Assembly: GCA_947499145.1 (NCBI GenBank)
Contig: CANMNB010000007.1
Location: 62,001-126,000 of the forward strand
DNA: 64,000 nt
Direction: 5' to 3'
Origin: an uncultured Arachnia sp.
GTDB taxonomy: Bacteria; Actinomycetota; Actinomycetes; Propionibacteriales; Propionibacteriaceae
Below the pieces are notes generated by a model, which worked only from the letters and a program-made list of their open reading frames with translations, searched no databases and was not told the origin of the DNA. Shown here in pieces: positions 1 to 8,110 of this stretch. The translations under genes were made by a program, and so were the position numbers. Within the stretch, counting starts at the first letter, position 1. Each line of letters starts with the position of its first letter.

Positions 1-714
1 TTCGACGAAACGGCGCACGATGGAGTGCACCGCCTCGTCCAAGTCGGCACTCAGGGCAGTTGCCGCCAGGTTCTCGGCCTCCGACGGAGGGAAGTACCCG
101 GCCTCGCGGTAGATCATGATCCGCTCGGCGAGCCCTTCGCCGTCGAGTTCCGGATGGAACTGGGTGACATAGCCGTTCGCCCCCACCCGGAACATCTGCA
201 CGGGGCAACGTTCGCCGGTGGCCAGCAACACCGCCGTCTCCGGCAGCACCCGCACCGCCTCCTTGTGACCCACGAAGGCGCGAAACGCTGCCGGGACCTC
301 GGCCAGGAGCGGATCCCGGCGTCCGCTGTCGGTGAGCGTCACGACGATCTCCCCGACGGCCTCGCCGTACGTTCGGTCGACGACCCCGCCGAGCAGGGAG
401 GTCACGGTCCCGACGCCGTAGCAGAGGCCGAGGAACGGGTAGTCGCGGGTGAGGACGCCGTCCAGGACGCGTCTGAGGTCGGCCTCCACCCGCAACTGCA
501 GTTGCGACTTCTCGGGGTCGCTCGAGTTGAAGGGTCCGCCGCCGAGCAGGACTCCCGACCAGTCGTCGAGGTCGATGGACGGCAGTGGGCGCTGTTCCGC
601 CCTGATCTGGACCAGCTCGGTGTCGGCGAGTCCCCCGAAGCGCAGGACGGATCGGCGCTCGCCCTCGGCCGCCGCGTCCTCTGGTCTGGTGCTGAGCAGG
701 AGGAACGGCTTCAT
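1..714 (-). CDS. Class-I glutamine amidotransferase-like protein (partial, runs off the left edge)
   Basis: Reverse-strand reading from ATG at 714: MKPFLLLSTRPEDAAAEGERRSVLRFGGLADTELVQIRAEQRPLPSIDLDDWSGVLLGGGPFNSSDPEK; GATase-1-like GGPxxxxD region; stop of the partner gene overlaps (711-713). Confidence 0.75.
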   Translation of the reverse strand, partial: MKPFLLLSTRPEDAAAEGERRSVLRFGGLADTELVQIRAEQRPLPSIDLDDWSGVLLGGGPFNSSDPEKSQLQLRVEADLRRVLDGVLTRDYPFLGLCYGVGTVTSLLGGVVDRTYGEAVGEIVVTLTDSGRRDPLLAEVPAAFRAFVGHKEAVRVLPETAVLLATGERCPVQMFRVGANGYVTQFHPELDGEGLAERIMIYREAGYFPPSEAENLAATALSADLDEAVHSIVRRFVE

Positions 715-1853
715 CGTGGCTCCTCGAACCGGGGTCGGCCCTGCATGGTCTCGGAGACCGACGCCCGGACGACGGCGGTGAGGTCGCCGTCCGTGGCTGC
801 GAAGACGCGTCGCTGCCGAACGTAGCTGGGGCCACGGTCGATCAGGTCCTGGCAGTGTTCGAGCTCCTCCCGGCAGCCGAGCTGCTCGGCGATGGGTGCC
901 AGTTCCACGATCCAACGCGTGAGGCCGGCCCTCAGCGCCATCGTGTGCTCCTCGGGCCGCGGGGTGATCACCTCCGCCTCCAACCCGTACCGCGCAGCCC
1001 GCCACTTGTTCTCGCGCATGAACCAGAACGGCAGCCGCTCGATGTCCCTGCCAGCGTCGAACAGCCGTGACATGTACTCGACGAGGCACTGGCTGAGCGC
1101 CGCGAGCGCTCCGATCTCGAAGACGGTCGGGACGCAGTCCATGGCCCGGTTCTCGACCGTGCCGAAGCTCGACGGGCGGATGTCCCACCGGATCTCGGAA
1201 GGATTCTGGATCATGCCGACCCCCTCCAGCTCCGACGCGTAGCGTTCGTACTCCTCCCACGACGTGAAGTGGTACGGCAGCCCGTTCGTCGGGAGCTGCT
1301 GGAAGACCATCGTGCGCTGCGACGCGAAGGCGGTGTCCGTCCCCTCCCAGTACGGCGACGAGGCGGACAGGGCGATGAAGTAGGGGATGAAGCGTGCCAC
1401 GCCGTAGGTCATGGGCAGGGCCTTGTCCCGGCCGTCGACGCCGGTGTGGATGTGGAGGCCGTTGACGGCCATCCGGCTGCCCCACCAGCCGTTGCGGTCC
1501 CGCACGCGGCGGTACTGGGCCTTGCGGACGAACGGCTGCGCGGCCGGATCCCCGAACGGGTGGGCGCCGATCGCCATCACGCCGAGTCCGTGGGGCTGCA
1601 GGACCTCCACAACCTGGGAGAGCAGTTGCTGCAACTCATCGAGGGCGCTGGCGACCGTCTCGTGGACCCCGCTGACCAATTCGAGCATGCTGGAGAGGTA
1701 CTCCCCCCGGATGGGGCCCGCCACGGGGTCCTCGACCTGCTCGAGGACCAGGTCGGCTGCAGGCACCTGCTCGGCCGTGGCGAGGTCCACGACGGCGATC
1801 TCCCACTCCACACCGAGGGTCGACTGCCTCGAGTGCTGGAAATCGATCTTCAT
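711..1853 (-). CDS. Glutamate--cysteine ligase family (GCS2/YbdK-type carboxylate-amine ligase)
   Basis: 380-aa ORF MKIDFQHSRQSTLGVEWEIAVVDLAT...NGLHIHTGVDGRDKALPMTYGVARFIPYFIALSASSPYW; typical GCS2 family sequence. Confidence 0.85.
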   Translation of the reverse strand: MKIDFQHSRQSTLGVEWEIAVVDLATAEQVPAADLVLEQVEDPVAGPIRGEYLSSMLELVSGVHETVASALDELQQLLSQVVEVLQPHGLGVMAIGAHPFGDPAAQPFVRKAQYRRVRDRNGWWGSRMAVNGLHIHTGVDGRDKALPMTYGVARFIPYFIALSASSPYWEGTDTAFASQRTMVFQQLPTNGLPYHFTSWEEYERYASELEGVGMIQNPSEIRWDIRPSSFGTVENRAMDCVPTVFEIGALAALSQCLVEYMSRLFDAGRDIERLPFWFMRENKWRAARYGLEAEVITPRPEEHTMALRAGLTRWIVELAPIAEQLGCREELEHCQDLIDRGPSYVRQRRVFAATDGDLTAVVRASVSETMQGRPRFEEPR

Positions 1854-1975
1854 GTGGTGCTCTTCCTGCCGCCTGTGCGCCGACGATAGTCCACCCGCGG
1901 ACCGGAACGGCGTCCCGCGGTGGGATCGTGGCTACGCTGGGACGAGCCAGCGTCCACGAGAGGCCCCACACCGCC

Positions 1976-3175
1976 ATGTCTGTCTTTGAGCACGTCACCC
2001 CCGCTCCCGCCGACCCGATCCTCGGGCTGACCGACGCGTTCGTCAAGGACGACCGCCCGGGCAAGGTCAACCTGGGCGTCGGTGTCTACCTGGACGAGGA
2101 TGGCCGCATCCCGCTGCTTGACTGCGTGCGGCGGGCGGAGCGGAGCATCACCGAGGCCGGGGGGCCCCACGGCTACCTGCCGATCGACGGGTTCGCCCAG
2201 TACGTCTCAGCCACCCGCGAGCTGGTCTTCGGCAGCGACAGCCCTGCCGTCTCCGAGGGGCGCGTGGTGACCGTCGAGACGCTCGGCGGCACCGGTGCCC
2301 TCAAGGTCGGGGGCGACTTCCTCCGACAGCTCGATCCGGGTGCCCGACTCCTGATCTCCTCGCCGAGCTGGGAGAACCATCGTGCGGTGTTCACGCGCGC
2401 GGGCTTCGAGGTGGGGGAGTACCGCTACTACTCCCGGGAGGCGCACGGCGTCGACGTCGACGGCATGCTGGAGGACCTGCGCGCCGCCGCGCCGGGCACC
2501 GTCGTGGTGCTGCACGCCTGCTGCCACAACCCCACCGGCTATGACCTCACCGACGAGCAGTGGGACCGCGTCGTCGAGGTGGTCGTCGAGCGGGGGCTGG
2601 TGGCGTTCGTGGACATGGCCTACCAGGGTTTCGGAGCCGGGTTGCAGGCCGACGGCGTCGTCATCGGCAAGCTCCTCGCCACGGGCCAGGAGTTCCTGGT
2701 GGCCACGTCGTTCTCCAAGTCCTTCAACCTCTACGGTCAGCGGATCGGGGCACTCCACCTCGTGACCGCCAGCGCGGAGCGGGCAGCCGCCGTCCTCTCG
2801 CAGGTGAAGGTGGTCATCCGTACCAACTACTCCAACCCTCCCCGGCACGGCGCCGAGATCGTGGCGCGGGTGCTGGGCGACGAGGAGTTGCGGGCGTTGT
2901 GGGAGGAGGAGCTCCGCGCCATGCGGGAGCGGATCGCCTCGCTGCGGGAGATGCTGGTGGCCGAGCTCCGGGCCCGTGGAGTCGAGGACATGGACTTCAT
3001 CGCCGCCCAGCGCGGCATGTTCAGTTACTCCGGCCTGTCCAAGGAGCAGATGCAGCGCCTCCGAGCCGACCATGCGGTCTACGGCACCGACGCGGGCCGG
3101 ATGTGCGTGGCAGCGCTCAACCAGGACAACGTCGCCCACGTGGCCGACGCCATCGCCGAGGTCCGTCAGGCCTGA
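1976..3175 (+). CDS. Aspartate/aromatic aminotransferase (class I, AspC/TyrB type)
   Basis: MSVFEHVTPAPADPILGLTDAFVKDDRPGKVNLGVGVYLDEDGRIPLLDCVRRAE...SFSKSFNLYGQRIGAL (PLP-lysine motif). Confidence 0.9.
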   Translation: MSVFEHVTPAPADPILGLTDAFVKDDRPGKVNLGVGVYLDEDGRIPLLDCVRRAERSITEAGGPHGYLPIDGFAQYVSATRELVFGSDSPAVSEGRVVTVETLGGTGALKVGGDFLRQLDPGARLLISSPSWENHRAVFTRAGFEVGEYRYYSREAHGVDVDGMLEDLRAAAPGTVVVLHACCHNPTGYDLTDEQWDRVVEVVVERGLVAFVDMAYQGFGAGLQADGVVIGKLLATGQEFLVATSFSKSFNLYGQRIGALHLVTASAERAAAVLSQVKVVIRTNYSNPPRHGAEIVARVLGDEELRALWEEELRAMRERIASLREMLVAELRARGVEDMDFIAAQRGMFSYSGLSKEQMQRLRADHAVYGTDAGRMCVAALNQDNVAHVADAIAEVRQA

Positions 3176-4953
3176 TCCTCAGGTGGGCGGCGCAGGCCGC
3201 TCGACCGGTGCGACGGCGTGGCGATCGCCTCGGCCAGGGCCTCCGCCGATCCGTACAGCCGGACGGAGGAGCGCGCGCGTGTGATGGCGGTGTAGAGCAG
3301 CTCGCGCGTCAGCAGAGGTGACCCGACGGGGGGGATCACGACGCTGACGGCGTCGAACTGGCTGCCCTGGGACTTGTGGATGGTCATGGCGTGCAGGTCG
3401 GCCGCCCCGTCCAGCACCGTCGGGTCCACCCGCAGCTCGCCAGAGGCCTGCTCCACGGCGGCCACCAGCCGGCTGCCCTCCCGGACGACAACGGCGGTGT
3501 CACCGTTGCTGAGGGTGCCGTTGTTGCGGGTGATGAGGAGTGGCTGGCCCACCCAGTGCGCGGCCCCGTCGCCGTAACCCGGGAGTTGGCCGGCGAGGAA
3601 GGAACGGACGAGGTCCGACCATCGACCCACCCCGAATGGGCCCTCCCGGTGCGCGCACAGCACGCGATGGAGTCCCAGCGCCGAGTTGGCGCCGACGCCG
3701 TCACCCCGGGCCGCGGCGTCGACCACAGCCGCCGCACAGCCGCGGAGGCTGTCGGTGAGGCGGCGGAAGCTTCCGAGCGTCTCCGTGCCCGTGAACGGCG
3801 TGAGCGTGCAGTCCCGGCCCTGCTCGAGGAGGGTGAGCGCCCGGGCCACGTCACCGGTGAGCACGGCGTCGGAGAGTTCGTTGATCTCGGTGTTGCTGCG
3901 CCAGTTCCGCCGCAGGGCGACGACGGCCGGCGTGCCGTCCTGGGAGGTGACGAGGTGGGGGGCGGCGGCGACGTCCGCGAGTACCGCACCGGCCTCGACC
4001 GACGTGAGCTGGTGGGGGTCGCCGACCAGCACCAGCCGGGTGCTGGGCGCGACGGCGTCGAGGAGCGTGGCCATCATGCTCAGGGAGACCATCGAGGTCT
4101 CGTCGACCACCACCACGTCGTGCGGCAGTGGATTGCCGGAATGGTAGGTGTTCTGGGCCCGGCCGGGGACGACCCCGAGCAGCTTGTGCAGCGTGGTGCT
4201 GGTGAGGCGGAGCCCACCTGAGTGGGCCAGGGCACCGAGCTGCTCGTGCACCGCCTGCTGGAGCCGGGCCGCCGCCTTCCCGGTGGGGGCTGCCAGGGCC
4301 ACCGTGTGCGTGGCGACCTGGTCCGACGCCGCGAGGCCGCGGAGGATCCGCGCCACCGTCGTGGTCTTGCCCGTTCCCGGGCCGCCGGTGATGACGGTGG
4401 TGGCGTGGGCAAGGGCGTGCCGGACTGCCCGTTGCTGTGCCTCGTCCGGCCCATGCCCGTCGACCTCCACCAGGGCGGCCTCGACGGCGTGGTCCGGTAG
4501 GGGACGGCCCGGGAGGGCGCTGCGTGACGCGAGCGCGCGGGCCACCTGCTGCTCCTCGCACCAGAATCTGTCGAGGTAGAGCAGCGTCTGGTCCAGGCGG
4601 AACGGCTGGTGGTCGTCGGACGGGCCCGCGACCGCCGGGGAGGAGGCGACGGCGTCGAGCCAGGCCTCGACGTCCGGCCACTCGAGGTCCGTGGTCCTGG
4701 TGGCCGAGCCGTCGTCGAGTTCGGTCTCCGGTGCCAGCAGGTGGGCTTCCCGCAGGTCCAGGCACACCGAGCCGAGGCGCAGTTCACGGGTTGCGAGCGC
4801 GAAGGCCAGAAGGACGTCGTCGCGGTCCTCGCCTCGCATGGCGCCCATTCGCCGGGCCATGTGGAAGTCGGCGGGCGCGATCATGGCGGCCGCGGCGAAG
4901 TGTCGCAGCACTCCGGTGGCCGCGACGGGGACCTCATGCCTGGTCATCGCCAC
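3166..4953 (-). CDS. recD: Exodeoxyribonuclease V subunit alpha (RecD helicase)
   Basis: ITGGPGTGKTTTVARIL Walker A, VVDETSMVSL, AMTIHKSQGSQFDAVSVV; adjacent to recB/recC. Confidence 0.92.
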   Translation of the reverse strand: MAMTRHEVPVAATGVLRHFAAAAMIAPADFHMARRMGAMRGEDRDDVLLAFALATRELRLGSVCLDLREAHLLAPETELDDGSATRTTDLEWPDVEAWLDAVASSPAVAGPSDDHQPFRLDQTLLYLDRFWCEEQQVARALASRSALPGRPLPDHAVEAALVEVDGHGPDEAQQRAVRHALAHATTVITGGPGTGKTTTVARILRGLAASDQVATHTVALAAPTGKAAARLQQAVHEQLGALAHSGGLRLTSTTLHKLLGVVPGRAQNTYHSGNPLPHDVVVVDETSMVSLSMMATLLDAVAPSTRLVLVGDPHQLTSVEAGAVLADVAAAPHLVTSQDGTPAVVALRRNWRSNTEINELSDAVLTGDVARALTLLEQGRDCTLTPFTGTETLGSFRRLTDSLRGCAAAVVDAAARGDGVGANSALGLHRVLCAHREGPFGVGRWSDLVRSFLAGQLPGYGDGAAHWVGQPLLITRNNGTLSNGDTAVVVREGSRLVAAVEQASGELRVDPTVLDGAADLHAMTIHKSQGSQFDAVSVVIPPVGSPLLTRELLYTAITRARSSVRLYGSAEALAEAIATPSHRSSGLRRPPEDQA

Positions 4954-7900
4954 CCCCTCCCGCGATGAGCTCCGATGCGGCGAGCACGAGCTCGGCCGGC
5001 GGGTACCACGTGAACACGCCGCAGGGAGACCCTGCGGTGGTGGGGGTCTCGGGGCCCGCCATGCCGCGCACGAAGAGGTAGCCGACGCCGGCCAGGTGTG
5101 TGGCGGGCTCGTAGCCGGGCAGGCGCCAGGCCAGGAAGCGGTGGAGCGCGATGCAGTACAGGAGCGCCTGGAGGGGGTAGTGCGACTCGATCATCGCCTG
5201 GGCCATGGCAGCGGGCCGGTAGTGACCGACCATGAGTTCTTCGTCCGGTCCGACCGGAAGGCGGTTGGTCTTGTAGTCGACCACCACGAACCCGCCGGCC
5301 GGCGTCCTCAGTACCGCGTCGATCGAGCCGGTGAGGAATCCGTTGAGGACGGCCTCGGCGGCGGGGGTGTCCAGCAGGTGCGCGGGGTAGCCGGCCAGTG
5401 GATCGCCGGGTGGCAGGTGGCGGCCCATGAGCTCGGCCAGGGCACCCAACAGGCGTGGGCGCCCGAACTGGGCCAGTGGCAGGTCGAAGTCGAGCTCCGG
5501 GAGTCTCTGTGCGATCGGCAGGTCGCGGAGCGCCGCCCCGGGCACGAGGGGACCGAGCGGTGTGGTGCAGACGGCGACCAGTGCGTCGGCGAGGGTGGTG
5601 GTCACCTCCTCGTCGAAGCCGAAGCGTGGGGCGAGGACGGATGTCACCTCGGCGGCGGCGACGTCCAGATCGGCTCGGGTCCAGTCGAGCTCCTCGAGGG
5701 CCGCGTGCACGACGGTGCCGAAGCGCGCCCCGCCCGGCAGCGTGGCCATGGGGGAGGGGCGGGCGAAGCTGCCCGTGGGGGTCTCCTGCACGACGGGGAT
5801 CTCCTCGGGCTCGTCCAGCCGGAGGGTCGCCAGGTCGTGGAGTCCGGCGGTCAGGGCCGAGTAGGAGGTGCGCCGCCAGGTGTGGTCGATCTGCCTGTCG
5901 AAGGCCACCAGTCGGAGAGGGATGTCCCGCGGGGGAGGTGGCGGCGAGGGGGTGGGGGTGGGCGAGTCGATCGCCCCGTCGAAGACCCTGTCACCCGGGG
6001 CGCGGAAGGAGGCACAGGACGGATAGCTCGACTTGAGGCCGGTGACACTGCGGTCCCGGGCGAGCAGTGCGGTGAGAGCGCCCTCGGCGGCGCTGCGGCC
6101 GTCGACGTGCCAGGCGACGGCGAGGTGCCGGGCGCGGGTGAGACCCACGTAGAACAGCCGCAGTTCTTCCTCACGCTGCTGCCGGATGAAGTCCTGGGCC
6201 AGCTCGTCCTGCTTCCGCGGTGGCTGCCCCACATAGAGGCGCCGTTCCCCGCCCGAGACGACCTGGAAGGGCTCCCGGAGCCGGTAGGTGAGCTTGCTCA
6301 CCTCGGGAAGCAGCACGACGGGGAACTCCAAACCCTTGGCGGAGTGGAGAGTCATGATGGACACGCTGGGGCGGTCGGAGTCGAGCCTCAGAGACTGGGA
6401 GTCCTCCGCATCGTCGGTGGAGTCGATCTGCCGACGCAGCCAGGCGATGAGTTCCTGCAGGTCGCCGTCGGGGCCGTCGGCCAGGAGTTCGGCGGCGAGC
6501 ATCAGGTCGCTCAGACGACGCGTGCCGTCCGGAAGGCTCGCGAGGCGGGCGTGCAGATCGGGAGTGCCCGTCACCGCCGCCACGACGCTGGCGATGCCGG
6601 ACTGCTCGAAAGTGCGGGCGAGCTCCAGCACCCAGCGGGTCACGCGCGGTCCAGTGTCCTTCGTGGTGTCGACGAGTTCCGCGGGGCCTGCGCCCACGAG
6701 GTCGGTGAGCGCAACGGACATCACCGCCGCCCGCGTGGTGTCGAGCATGGCCTCGAGGAGGGCGAGCCAGTCGGAGGCTGCGCTGGAGTGCCAGACGTTG
6801 CCGGCCCCGGTGAACGCGACGGGGATGCCCGCACCCCGGAGGCGCTCCGCCAGGGCCTTCCCGAACTGGGTGCTCCGGACGAGGATGGCCACGTCGTCGT
6901 GCCGGACGGGGCGGCCCTCGATGTCCGCGTGCGCGAGGAGCCCCTGGAGGATGTAGGCGACGTCGTTGGCGATCGTGACCGCCTGGTCGTCGACGAGGCT
7001 GTCCTCCGAGGCGCGCCGCAGCCACAGCCGGGCCGCGTTGCCCACGGCCAGCCGGGCCTCCCGGTGCTCGCAGTCCACCGGTTCCACCGTGATGCTCGGG
7101 TCGCCGAGGGCGACGTCGCCGAACAGCCACTCGACCGCGCGGACGAGCGGCTCGTCGGTGCGGTGGTTGCGGGTGAGCCGCTGGGTCTCCATGGCGGCGG
7201 CAGCCTCGAGGTAGGACTGGAGATCTGCGTTGCGGAAGCCGTAGATCGACTGCTTGGGGTCCCCGATGAGGATGGTGGGGTGGCCGTGCCGGACGAAGGC
7301 TGCCTCGATGATGGCCCACTGGAGCGGGTCCGTGTCCTGGAACTCGTCGACCATGACGAGCCCGTAGCGGTGGCGGAGGAGTTCGCCGACCTCGCCTCCC
7401 GTCGCAGGGTCGAGGAGGACGTCCCGCAGCCGGGTGACCGTGTCATCGAAGGTGACCAGCCCCAGCAGCCGCTTCCGGCGTGAGAAGCGCTCCCGGACGG
7501 CGTCCAGGTAGTCGCGCTGCGCCGCGGAGGCGGTCTGCGGGGGCAGCACGGACGTGCAGGCCTTGCGCGCCATCAGACGCGCGCGGCGGGGCTCGTACGG
7601 GGGATTCGGCTCGTCGACGTAGCGCTCGAGGTAGACGTCAGTGGCGCACTGGTCGATCAACGTGCGGGGGGTGGCGAGGGTGGTCTCTCCGGGATCCCAG
7701 TCGCCGAGCACGCCGAGCTCACGCAGCGCCCGGCCACAGAACTGGTGGATGGTTCCGATCATCGCCTCGTCGAAGTGCGCCAGGGCGGCGCGGACCCGGG
7801 ACAACCGTGCGTCGAGGTCAGAGCTGGCGACGAGGACCTCCACGGAGTCCGGCTCCCCGGGCTCGGCCCCGGCACGGCGCGCCTCGAGCACCCGCTCCGC

Positions 7901-8110
7901 CCGTTGGAGGCGTTCGAAGATGCGGGCGCGCAACTCACCGGCGGCCTTCCCCGTGAAGGTGATGCACAGTAGCTGGTCGATCGTGATGCGACCCTCGGCC
8001 AGGTACCGGAGGGCGAGCGCCGCGATGTTCCAGGTCTTCCCCGTCCCGGCGCTGGCCTCCAGCAACAGTGGGCGCTCGGGCAGCGGGGCATGGATGTCGA
8101 ACCTCGTCAC
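4934..8110 (-). CDS. recB: Exodeoxyribonuclease V subunit beta (RecB helicase-nuclease)
   Basis: LLLEASAGTGKTWNIAALALRYL..., VMVDEFQDTDPLQW, C-terminal nuclease motif GGFVVVDYKTNRLP; GTG start at 8110 overlapping the recC stop. Confidence 0.93.
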   Translation of the reverse strand: MTRFDIHAPLPERPLLLEASAGTGKTWNIAALALRYLAEGRITIDQLLCITFTGKAAGELRARIFERLQRAERVLEARRAGAEPGEPDSVEVLVASSDLDARLSRVRAALAHFDEAMIGTIHQFCGRALRELGVLGDWDPGETTLATPRTLIDQCATDVYLERYVDEPNPPYEPRRARLMARKACTSVLPPQTASAAQRDYLDAVRERFSRRKRLLGLVTFDDTVTRLRDVLLDPATGGEVGELLRHRYGLVMVDEFQDTDPLQWAIIEAAFVRHGHPTILIGDPKQSIYGFRNADLQSYLEAAAAMETQRLTRNHRTDEPLVRAVEWLFGDVALGDPSITVEPVDCEHREARLAVGNAARLWLRRASEDSLVDDQAVTIANDVAYILQGLLAHADIEGRPVRHDDVAILVRSTQFGKALAERLRGAGIPVAFTGAGNVWHSSAASDWLALLEAMLDTTRAAVMSVALTDLVGAGPAELVDTTKDTGPRVTRWVLELARTFEQSGIASVVAAVTGTPDLHARLASLPDGTRRLSDLMLAAELLADGPDGDLQELIAWLRRQIDSTDDAEDSQSLRLDSDRPSVSIMTLHSAKGLEFPVVLLPEVSKLTYRLREPFQVVSGGERRLYVGQPPRKQDELAQDFIRQQREEELRLFYVGLTRARHLAVAWHVDGRSAAEGALTALLARDRSVTGLKSSYPSCASFRAPGDRVFDGAIDSPTPTPSPPPPPRDIPLRLVAFDRQIDHTWRRTSYSALTAGLHDLATLRLDEPEEIPVVQETPTGSFARPSPMATLPGGARFGTVVHAALEELDWTRADLDVAAAEVTSVLAPRFGFDEEVTTTLADALVAVCTTPLGPLVPGAALRDLPIAQRLPELDFDLPLAQFGRPRLLGALAELMGRHLPPGDPLAGYPAHLLDTPAAEAVLNGFLTGSIDAVLRTPAGGFVVVDYKTNRLPVGPDEELMVGHYRPAAMAQAMIESHYPLQALLYCIALHRFLAWRLPGYEPATHLAGVGYLFVRGMAGPETPTTAGSPCGVFTWYPPAELVLAASELIAGGGGDDQA

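Noticed and set aside
4691-7483. 930-aa plus-strand ORF antisense to recB
   Set aside because: Shadow ORF in a high-GC gene; no recognisable domain.
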